Positions 15,076 to 21,450 of a DNA stretch of 22,803 bases are shown piece by piece (the stretch's first letter is position 1; each line of letters starts with the position of its first letter). The DNA lies in the NCBI GenBank assembly GCA_002729295.1, contig PBTU01000009.1, forward strand, positions 25,803-48,605, written 5' to 3'. Below the pieces are notes generated by a model. It ran no database searches, was not told the DNA's origin, and saw only the letters and a list, made by a program, of their open reading frames with translations. Both the position numbers and the translations under genes were made by a program. Source of the DNA: Verrucomicrobiales bacterium (GTDB lineage: Bacteria > Verrucomicrobiota > Verrucomicrobiia > Verrucomicrobiales > Akkermansiaceae).

Positions 15076-15146
15076 GATGGGACAGTTTGCCACGAAAGGT
15101 CGCAATCGTCTTGCATCCCAGGATCTTGTTTGTGTAAATTTCACGC
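15076..15146. promoter_or_regulatory. Divergent promoter/operator region between PSD1 and the PAS-AraC regulator
   Basis: Only 71 bases separate the two divergent start codons, so both promoters and any regulator site must lie here or overlap the genes. Just before the regulator's ATG, GTGTAAATTTCAC (15132-15144) is a near-palindrome matching its reverse complement at 10 of 13 positions. TGGGA (15078-15082) and TCCCA (15116-15120) form a second, weaker inverted pair. No strong -10/-35 pair was found. Control by the adjacent AraC protein is the natural inference. Confidence 0.5.
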
Positions 15147-15899
15147 ATGAATCATACAAAAAAATTACGAACCACCTTTCTGAAGGAACTTCCCCAGGAA
15201 CAGTTGTTGATGCTCTTTGATCTCGTTCCCAATGCCTCTTTCTTCCTCAAGAATACCCAGGGGCAATTCATCGCCTTGAACCGTCAGGGATGCGAATTCT
15301 GCGGAGTCTCGAGCGAATCCGGGGCCATTGGCAAAACGGACTACGACTTCTTCCAACCTGACCGGGCGAAGGCCTATCAGGAAGACGATTACGCTGTCAT
15401 GACATCGGGAGAACCCGTGTTCAATCGCATCGAAGCCCTGCCCGAATCCATCCGCTCTCCCCGTCTCGTCATCACCAGTAAAATCCCCGTGCGTGACGCC
15501 AAAGGAAACGTGATCGGCGTCGCTGGATTCTCCCGCCGCGTCGAGGAGTTCCGGGATCACTCCGGCATGATCGGCCGCTTTGCGAAGGTAGTCTCCCATC
15601 TGCACAATCACTACGGCGAACCCATTGCCACCCCGCACCTAGCCCACATGGCAGGCATCTCGGAGAGCCAGTTCAACCGCCGCTTCCGTCAGGCCTTCGG
15701 AACAAGCGCCCGACAATACCTCTTGCAAATCCGGGTCGACGCAGCAGTCCGGAAGCTACAGGAAAGCAATCAAACCGTCTCCACCATCGCCCTTGACTGC
15801 GGCTTTCACGACCACGCCCACTTCAGCCGCAGCTTCCAGCGCATCATGCACTGTTCCCCGTCAGACTACCGCAAAAGAATCGACTCAATTCTTGGATAA
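15147..15899 (+). CDS. PAS domain-AraC family transcriptional regulator
   Basis: The 250-residue protein has an N-terminal PAS domain (about 20-135; NASFFLKNTQGQFIALNRQG, then a GKTDYDFF turn and a GVAGFSRRV closing strand). An AraC/XylS DNA-binding domain follows (about 148-246), with first helix-turn-helix LAHMAGISESQFNRRFRQAFG and second motif STIALDCGFHDHAHFSRSFQ ending CSPSDYR. Many AraC proteins sense sugars through a cupin; here the PAS domain could bind a small ligand, haem or flavin, but no ligand-fixing residue is diagnostic. There is no membrane segment or signal peptide, so it acts in the cytoplasm. Its divergent position 71 bases from the PSD1-DUF1501 operon suggests that it controls that operon and itself. 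It converges on the CTPSR sulfatase. Confidence 0.92.
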   Translation: MNHTKKLRTTFLKELPQEQLLMLFDLVPNASFFLKNTQGQFIALNRQGCEFCGVSSESGAIGKTDYDFFQPDRAKAYQEDDYAVMTSGEPVFNRIEALPESIRSPRLVITSKIPVRDAKGNVIGVAGFSRRVEEFRDHSGMIGRFAKVVSHLHNHYGEPIATPHLAHMAGISESQFNRRFRQAFGTSARQYLLQIRVDAAVRKLQESNQTVSTIALDCGFHDHAHFSRSFQRIMHCSPSDYRKRIDSILG

Positions 15900-15957
15900 A
15901 ACCCTCAGAACAATCCTGGCAACCCGCCAAGGAGCTCAGCGCTTCCAGCCCGACCGG

Positions 15958-15972
15958 AGGGGAGAATCCCCT
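15958..15972. terminator. Hairpin between convergent regulator and sulfatase genes
   Basis: AGGGGA and TCCCCT pair perfectly over 6 bases around a GAA loop in the 107-base gap between two convergent genes. The stem is GC-rich and can be extended by G-U pairs. No clear T-run follows on either strand, so it may be a weak intrinsic terminator or a transcript-end stabiliser. Nothing else was seen in this gap. Confidence 0.4.
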
Positions 15973-16006
15973 TTCCAGATTTGCCACGATGGCGCTGTGG
16001 CTGCAT

Positions 16007-17539
16007 CTACTTCGCCAGCCTCGGCGCGGAATGGCCTTGTTCGCGGATTTTTTTCAAAAGCGCCTGCATCTCCTTCACCTTCCCCGGATGTCTCGCAGCG
16101 AGATCGTTTCTCTGCCCAATGTCTTCCTTCAAATTAAAGAGCTTCGCTTCCGCATTTTCCTTTTCGGCGTAGCCGTGCTTCTTCTCCCAGTTCTTATCTC
16201 GACGAGAAACGTATCCGCTCTTGGTATCGACCAGGACCCAATCGCCATCACGAATGGCGTAGCGACCGCTGCTCGTATTGTGAATGTGTGTCGAACGTAC
16301 CGACTTCATCTCGCCCTTCAGAAGAGGCAATAGATTATGCGAATCTTCGGCTGCGTTTTTCTTCGGAAGCTCATAGTTCACCACCGCCGCCAGCGTCGCC
16401 ATGAAGTCGATCTGCGAAACGAGCGACTCATTCAACGTCCCCGTTTTGATCACGCCGGGGTACTTGATGATAAACGGCACGTGATGTCCGCCCTCGTAGA
16501 TATCGCGCTTCAATCCCCTCAGCGGATACGACGACCAATGATCGTATTTCTCATCCCGTGCATAAGCATAGTGCTCGGGCCCATTGTCTGCCGTGAAGAT
16601 CACCAGCGTATTCTCGGCTTGGCCAGATTCCTTCAACGCTTTGAGAAGCTGCCCAATCGAGTGATCCGTTTCATGAACAAAATCCCCGTAGGGACCCGCT
16701 CCCGATTTCCCGTCGAATTCGTCATTGGGAATGATCGGCGCATGCGGCGACGGGTAGGCGAAGAAGAGAAAGAAGGGCTTATCCGTCTTGGCCTTCTCCT
16801 TGATGTACTCCACGCCCTTCCTCGTGGTCACCGGGATATTCTCATAAGGATCCCATCCCTTGATCATTGGACCAGGCCGAAATTCCCAGTTCCCTTCCTT
16901 AATTTTTTTGAACTTCGAAGTATCCATGATGGCATCCGGCGGTCTCACCACTTTGTCGTTTTCAATCCAGCAGTATGGCGGGAAATTGATCACGGTATCC
17001 CCGAAGTAATAATCAAAACCATGCGCCAGCGGTCCATCGGGAATCTTCTTACTCCAGTCAAAGGCCTCCGGACCCCATTGCTTCTTCTTGCGATTCCACT
17101 GCGTCACCTCCGTCGGTTTAGCATCTGGCTTCTTCAGCACCTCCCAATCCCAGCCGAGATGCCACTTTCCGATCACCGCCGTGTCGTATCCTTTCTCCTT
17201 GAACATCTCCGGCATCGTCAAGCGCTCGGGTTTGAACACCGACCCGCCAAAGGCATTCACAATGCCATGGAAGTCCCGCCAGTGGTGACGTCCCGTCAGC
17301 AAGGCATAGCGCGATGGCGTACAAATGCCGGAGGACGAATGCCCGTCGGTAAAGCGCATCCCCTCCTTGGCCAACTGATCCAGATGCGGTGTGGGAATCT
17401 TGCTCTTTGAATTGTAACAACCCAGATCTCCAAAGCCCAAATCGTCGGCATAAAGAATCAGGACGTTGGGCTGCTTGGCGATCAAGGAGGCTCCTGAAAT
17501 AGCCAGACAGGAAAGCGAGAGAAGGCATCGGAGCATCAT
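16007..17539 (-). CDS. Exported arylsulfatase-type sulfatase with canonical CTPSR motif
   Basis: This 510-residue protein has a signal peptide ending near residue 21 and a complete type I sulfatase domain. It shows metal-site Asp32-Asp33 in YADDLGFGDLG, the formylglycine motif C73-T-P-S-R77 followed by YALLTGR, and GKWHLGWDWE with the catalytic Lys and His. FFAYPSPHAP and TADNGPEH (Asp-Asn) follow. The cysteine type requires modification by formylglycine-generating enzyme or an anaerobic maturase, neither of which is in this window. It probably desulfates polysaccharide fragments outside the cytoplasm. The start at 17539 has GGGAGG 12 bases upstream; a second ATG follows directly. It is divergent from the DUF1592 operon. 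Confidence 0.92.
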   Translation of the reverse strand: MMLRCLLSLSCLAISGASLIAKQPNVLILYADDLGFGDLGCYNSKSKIPTPHLDQLAKEGMRFTDGHSSSGICTPSRYALLTGRHHWRDFHGIVNAFGGSVFKPERLTMPEMFKEKGYDTAVIGKWHLGWDWEVLKKPDAKPTEVTQWNRKKKQWGPEAFDWSKKIPDGPLAHGFDYYFGDTVINFPPYCWIENDKVVRPPDAIMDTSKFKKIKEGNWEFRPGPMIKGWDPYENIPVTTRKGVEYIKEKAKTDKPFFLFFAYPSPHAPIIPNDEFDGKSGAGPYGDFVHETDHSIGQLLKALKESGQAENTLVIFTADNGPEHYAYARDEKYDHWSSYPLRGLKRDIYEGGHHVPFIIKYPGVIKTGTLNESLVSQIDFMATLAAVVNYELPKKNAAEDSHNLLPLLKGEMKSVRSTHIHNTSSGRYAIRDGDWVLVDTKSGYVSRRDKNWEKKHGYAEKENAEAKLFNLKEDIGQRNDLAARHPGKVKEMQALLKKIREQGHSAPRLAK

Positions 17540-17568
17540 GGTGGGGCATTACCTCCCGAATTCCCCTA

Positions 17569-17580
17569 AGGTTTCAACCT
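17569..17580. promoter_or_regulatory. Inverted repeat in the sulfatase/DUF1592 divergent gap (operator candidate)
   Basis: AGGTT-tc-AACCT forms 5-base arms in the 111-base gap between the minus-strand sulfatase and the plus-strand DUF1592 gene. TTGAAA at about 17595 could be a -35 box for the plus-strand operon, but no good -10 box follows at the right distance. The arms are short, so chance is possible. Confidence 0.3.
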
Positions 17581-17650
17581 AAATTTCTCGCTCTTGAAAA
17601 GGCGCTCATTCTCTGACAAATACCCTTGTCCCAACCGGTATCTTCTCCCA

Positions 17651-19510
17651 ATGCGTCTCCTTCTCACCCTTGGCTTGCTCTCACTCATCTCCCCGCCCCT
17701 CTGGGCCGATGAGTTTGCCGACGCCACGCGCGCCCTTTTTAAAAAGCATTGCTACTCTTGCCACGGTGAAAAAAAGCAAAAGGGCGACATCACCTTACAT
17801 GACCTCGACAGCCTAGAGGCCGCCTTTCAAAAGCACGCCCTGCTCGACAATATCATCGATCAAATCGAGTCCGGCGACATGCCACCCGATGACGGAGACG
17901 TTCTCCCAACCGATGCCGAGCGCAAGCAACTCATCGATGCCCTCTCGAATGTCAATAACCGCATCAAAACCGGCGACGTTCCCCAGAAAGCCGGCCGCGT
18001 CACCCTGCGCCGTCTCAACCGAAACGAATACCACTACACCGTGCGCGATCTCTTCGGAGTGAATTTCAACCCGAGCCAGGACTTCCCGGCCGATGGGGCA
18101 GGCGGGGAAGGATTCGACAACACCGCCGCCGCGCTCTTTTCCAGCCCTACTCTTCTCGAAAAATATCTCGCCGCCGCCAAAAAAGTCATCGCTTCGGTCT
18201 ACCTCAATCCCGGACTCAAAAAGCGCGCCATCTTCAAGCAGCCGGAAACGCCCAAGGACACCGAAGCAACGGCAAAGGAGATTCTCAGCTACCACGCCAC
18301 CCTTGCTTATCGCCGGCGTGTGAGCAAAGACGACATGGCTCCGCTCATGAATGCCTTTCAGCGCGAAACGAAGAGCGGCAAGTCCTTCGCCGATTCCCTT
18401 CGCGCTCCGTTCACCGCCCTCCTCATCAATCCGCGCTTTCTTTTCCGCGCCGAACACAACCAAGCAGGCAAAGACGAATGGAAGCTCAACGATTTCGAAA
18501 TCGCCACCCGTCTTTCCTATTTCCTCTGGTCGTCCATGCCCGACCGCGAGCTCTTCCGTCTCGCCGATACTGGGAAACTCAGTGACCCGAAAGTGCTGCG
18601 CGAACAAGCGCAGCGTATGATTGCCAGTCCGAAGTCCACCGCCCTCGCCCGTCACTTCGCTGGACAGTGGATTGGTTTCGAGAAAATGATCAGCACCGTT
18701 GATCCCGACCAAAAACGCTTCCCCACCTTCAACGACAACCTGCGAAAAGCGATGTATTACGAAAGCGTGGAATTCTTTTCCCACCTCCTTCGCAAAGACC
18801 AACCGCTCACCGATCTCATTGAGAGCGACTACACCTTTGCCAACGCCACGCTCGCACGACACTACGGACTCAAGGAAAAAGTGACCGGCAGCGAGATGAA
18901 AAAAGTTGCGCTCCACGACAAATCCCGCGGCGGCATCATCGGGATGGGCAGTGTCCTTACTTCGACCTCACTTCCGCTCCGCACCAGCCCGGTTCTGCGA
19001 GGCGTCTGGATTCTCGATACGCTCCTCGGCGATCCCGCGCCGCCTCCTCCGCCCGACGCCGGCGAACTTCCTGCCGACGACACCAAAGCCGACGGTCTCA
19101 CCTTCCGTCAGCAACTCGACATTCACCGCAAAGCACCCAAATGCGCCAATTGCCACAACCGTATCGACCCTCTCGGCTACAGTTTGGAGAACTTCGATGC
19201 CATCGGTCGCTGGCGCGAAAAGGATGCCAACGGCAAACCCATCGACGCCTCCGCCATCCTCCCCGGTGACATCGAGTTTTCCTCACCCGCTGAACTCAAG
19301 ACGCTTCTGATGTCGGCCAAGAACAAGTTCGCCGCCAACGTGACGCGCAAGATGCTCTCCTACGCCACCGGCCGCGGCCTCGAATACTACGACGAAGCCG
19401 TCGTGACAAAGATCGTCGCCAAACTCGAGAAAAACGGCTACTCTGTCCAAGCACTCGTTCACGAGATCGTAAACTCCCGCCCTTTCCTCAACCGCTCAAG
19501 CACCCGATAA
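17651..19510 (+). CDS. DUF1592-type multidomain cytochrome protein (PSCyt-DUF1587-1595-1592-1588-1585)
   Basis: Starting at 17651 gives a 619-residue protein with signal peptide MRLLLTLGLLSLISPPLWA. Its domain train is specific to Planctomycetota and Verrucomicrobiota: PSCyt with haem site CYSCH at 34-38, then DUF1587 around 120-185 with LNRNEYHYTVRDLFG. DUF1595 follows around 212-275 (LAYRRRVSKDDM), then DUF1592 around 283-410 (RLSYFLWSSMPDRELF). DUF1588 around 425-525 carries a second CxxCH, CANCH (498-502), followed by RIDPLGYSLENFDAIGRWR, and DUF1585 lies around 540-615. It is shorter than many relatives, which carry extra PA14 or carbohydrate-binding domains. Function is not established; exported redox activity is inferred. 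An in-frame ATG at 17594 would put 19 unlikely residues before the signal peptide. The DUF1552 gene starts two bases after its stop. Confidence 0.9.
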   Translation: MRLLLTLGLLSLISPPLWADEFADATRALFKKHCYSCHGEKKQKGDITLHDLDSLEAAFQKHALLDNIIDQIESGDMPPDDGDVLPTDAERKQLIDALSNVNNRIKTGDVPQKAGRVTLRRLNRNEYHYTVRDLFGVNFNPSQDFPADGAGGEGFDNTAAALFSSPTLLEKYLAAAKKVIASVYLNPGLKKRAIFKQPETPKDTEATAKEILSYHATLAYRRRVSKDDMAPLMNAFQRETKSGKSFADSLRAPFTALLINPRFLFRAEHNQAGKDEWKLNDFEIATRLSYFLWSSMPDRELFRLADTGKLSDPKVLREQAQRMIASPKSTALARHFAGQWIGFEKMISTVDPDQKRFPTFNDNLRKAMYYESVEFFSHLLRKDQPLTDLIESDYTFANATLARHYGLKEKVTGSEMKKVALHDKSRGGIIGMGSVLTSTSLPLRTSPVLRGVWILDTLLGDPAPPPPPDAGELPADDTKADGLTFRQQLDIHRKAPKCANCHNRIDPLGYSLENFDAIGRWREKDANGKPIDASAILPGDIEFSSPAELKTLLMSAKNKFAANVTRKMLSYATGRGLEYYDEAVVTKIVAKLEKNGYSVQALVHEIVNSRPFLNRSSTR

Positions 19511-19512
19511 CC

Positions 19513-20910
19513 ATGGCCAACATTCAATCCAACCGCTGGCAGATTTCCCGACGCCAAACGCTCAAAGGCCTCGGCGCCACCATGGCGCTTCCTTTTTTGG
19601 AAGCGATGCGCCCGCTTCACGGGCAATCCACTTCGTCCGGCGATCCAGTCCGCATGGCTTGCCTCTTCATGCCCAATGGCGTGCGGCCAGACAAGTGGAC
19701 ACCCACCGGCTCGGGAAAAACCTACAAGCTTTCCCCCATCCTCTCTCCGCTCGAAGAGCTCAAGGAAGAGATCATGGTGATCAGCGGCCTGACCAACAAA
19801 GCCTCCCACGGCGGCGACGGACACTACTTCAAAACCGCCAGTTGGTTGACCTGCACCACGATTGAAAAAACCGTAGGGTCCAATGTCAGCTCGAATGGAA
19901 TCTCCATTGACCAGGTCGCGGCCCAAGAAATTGGTAACAGCACCCGTCTTCCTTCCATGGAGTTGGGTACCGAGCCGATCACCAGCGGCATCGACCGCAA
20001 CGTCAATTTGACGCGACTCTATGGCTCTCACATTTCCTGGAAAAAGCCCGATGTTCCTCTTCCTTGCGAAATCAATCCACGCATCGCTTTTGATCGCCTT
20101 TTCCGAAATCGCAACAAGTCCGGAAGCTCCGCTGCCGGGAATCCCGACAAGTCGATTCTCGATATCGTTCTCGATGACGCCAACAGCTTGAAGCGTTCCC
20201 TTGGCGACGAAGACACCCACAAGCTCGACCAGTATCTCGAAAGCGTGCGCGAGGTCGAACGTCGCATTGAAAACGAGGCCTCCCAACTCGGCGCCGGACA
20301 AAACCTCACGCCCGAAGCGCTCAAGCAACTGGCCGCTCTCAGCGAACGCATCAATAAAGCAGGCGGCGGAAGCAAGAACGACTTCGGGTCGCTGCAACGC
20401 CTCAACCCAACCGAACACGTTCGCCTCATGATGGACATCATGGTCCTCGCTTTCTGGACCGATTCCACACGCGTCTCCACCTTCATGTTCGGCAACGCGG
20501 TCTCCGGAAAGAACTTTTCCTTCCTCGACGGAGTGAGCGGAAGCCACCACTCGATTTCGCACCACAAGAACGACAAAAAACAGCTCGACCAGTACCAGAT
20601 TATCAACACCTGGCACACCGAGCAATACGCCTATATGCTTCAGCGTATGAAAGAGATCCCGGAAGGAAGCGCGACCTTGCTCGACAACTCGATGGTTCTC
20701 TTCGGTTCCGGCATTCGCGACGGAAACGCCCACGCCACCAAAGACATTCCCATCGTTCTCGGGGGTGGTGCAAAGGGCCAGCTCAAGACCGGCCGGCACC
20801 TCGAAACCAGCGGAGCAGACCTGAGCAGTCTCTACGTCGGCATGCTCAAGCGCCTCGGCGTCTCCAAGCAAAACGTCGGCGAAGCCTCTCGCGAACTCAG
20901 AGGGATCTAG
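19513..20910 (+). CDS. DUF1552 family protein, Tat-exported, partner of the DUF1592 cytochrome
   Basis: The 465-residue product starts with a twin-arginine signal (SRRQTLKGLGATMALPFLEAM, Arg13-Arg14). A full-length DUF1552 domain (PF07586) follows, with MACLFMPNGVRPDKWTPTG, ISGLTNKASHGGDGHYFKTAS, SIDQVAAQEIGNSTRLPSME, HHSISHH and LLDNSMVLFGSGIRDGNAH. DUF1552 is distantly similar to DUF1501 and to the alkaline phosphatase superfamily, and no reaction is known. A helical segment rich in Glu and Arg around 235-290 is probably coiled. The gene follows the DUF1592 cytochrome gene after two bases and precedes the GNAT gene by six, so the three almost certainly form one transcript. Confidence 0.92.
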   Translation: MANIQSNRWQISRRQTLKGLGATMALPFLEAMRPLHGQSTSSGDPVRMACLFMPNGVRPDKWTPTGSGKTYKLSPILSPLEELKEEIMVISGLTNKASHGGDGHYFKTASWLTCTTIEKTVGSNVSSNGISIDQVAAQEIGNSTRLPSMELGTEPITSGIDRNVNLTRLYGSHISWKKPDVPLPCEINPRIAFDRLFRNRNKSGSSAAGNPDKSILDIVLDDANSLKRSLGDEDTHKLDQYLESVREVERRIENEASQLGAGQNLTPEALKQLAALSERINKAGGGSKNDFGSLQRLNPTEHVRLMMDIMVLAFWTDSTRVSTFMFGNAVSGKNFSFLDGVSGSHHSISHHKNDKKQLDQYQIINTWHTEQYAYMLQRMKEIPEGSATLLDNSMVLFGSGIRDGNAHATKDIPIVLGGGAKGQLKTGRHLETSGADLSSLYVGMLKRLGVSKQNVGEASRELRGI

Positions 20911-20916
20911 GCAGAT

Positions 20917-21450
20917 ATGCCCGCCCCCTTCGAACTTCGCACGCCAAGTCTCGACGACCTCGGCGCGCTGGCAGAGTTGGGAAGAGCCACCTTCGTCGAA
21001 ACTTTCGGAGATCTTTACACGCCTGAAGATCTCCACGCCTTCCTCACCGGAGTCTATAGCGAAAAATCAGTTTCGGAAGAACTCAACAATCCCGACCTTC
21101 AATTCCAGGTCCTCACTCAAGAAGAAGAACTCGTCGGCTTCGCCAAAATCGGCCCGGTCCACGTCCCAGCTGAAAATCCGGACCCCTCGGCGATGGAGCT
21201 CTGGCAGCTCTACGTTCGTCAGGAATTCCTCGGACAGGGACTCGGGCAAAAGCTCATGGCTTGGGCCGAGGAGCAATTCGCAGCCCGAAAAGCCGCCGAT
21301 ATTTATGTCAGTGTGTTCAGCGAAAACGAACGCGCCATTCGCTTCTATGAAAGCCACGGCTTCAAACAAGTCGGCGAATACGGCTTTCCAGTTGGAGATC
21401 AAATCGATCTTGAGTGGATCATGCACAAAATCGGATCAAGTCGGAACTAG
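20917..21450 (+). CDS. GNAT family N-acetyltransferase
   Basis: The 177-residue cytoplasmic protein has a GNAT fold (PF00583). The N-terminal region ELRTPSLDDLGALAELGRATF is typical of the RimI/PaiA-like branch. The acetyl-CoA loop is LGQGLGQKL at 105-113, after the strand LWQLYV, and the C-terminal NERAIRFYESHGFK is the conserved late motif. The acceptor substrate is unknown. Its start lies six bases after the DUF1552 stop, so it belongs to that operon by position; whether it is functionally linked is open. Its last 15 bases overlap the end of the convergent rhamnulokinase gene. Confidence 0.88.
   Translation: MPAPFELRTPSLDDLGALAELGRATFVETFGDLYTPEDLHAFLTGVYSEKSVSEELNNPDLQFQVLTQEEELVGFAKIGPVHVPAENPDPSAMELWQLYVRQEFLGQGLGQKLMAWAEEQFAARKAADIYVSVFSENERAIRFYESHGFKQVGEYGFPVGDQIDLEWIMHKIGSSRN

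Noticed and set aside
15076..15159. Upstream ATG extending the PSD1 protein by 28 residues
   Set aside because: The extension is polar, precedes a good signal peptide and would overlap the divergent regulator's start.
16337..17410. 357-codon plus-strand frame
   Set aside because: It is antisense to the CTPSR sulfatase and rich in Arg, His and Ile, with no domain.
17118..17549. Frame starting at the ATG inside GGAGGTAATG before the sulfatase
   Set aside because: It is out of frame with the sulfatase, its spacing to GGAGG is too short, and the product has no motif.
17594..17650. Upstream start MKRRSF for the DUF1592 protein, which looks like a Tat motif
   Set aside because: No hydrophobic core follows the arginines at the right distance, and a normal Sec signal peptide starts at 17651.
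17813..18916. 367-codon minus-strand frame
   Set aside because: It is antisense to the DUF1592 cytochrome gene and shows no motif.
19459..21036. Long open frame of 525 codons on the minus strand
   Set aside because: It lies antisense to the DUF1552 gene and adjoining ends, which have strong domain evidence. Its translation is low-complexity in Val, Glu, Ala and Gly with no recognisable motif, as expected from codon bias of the true strand.
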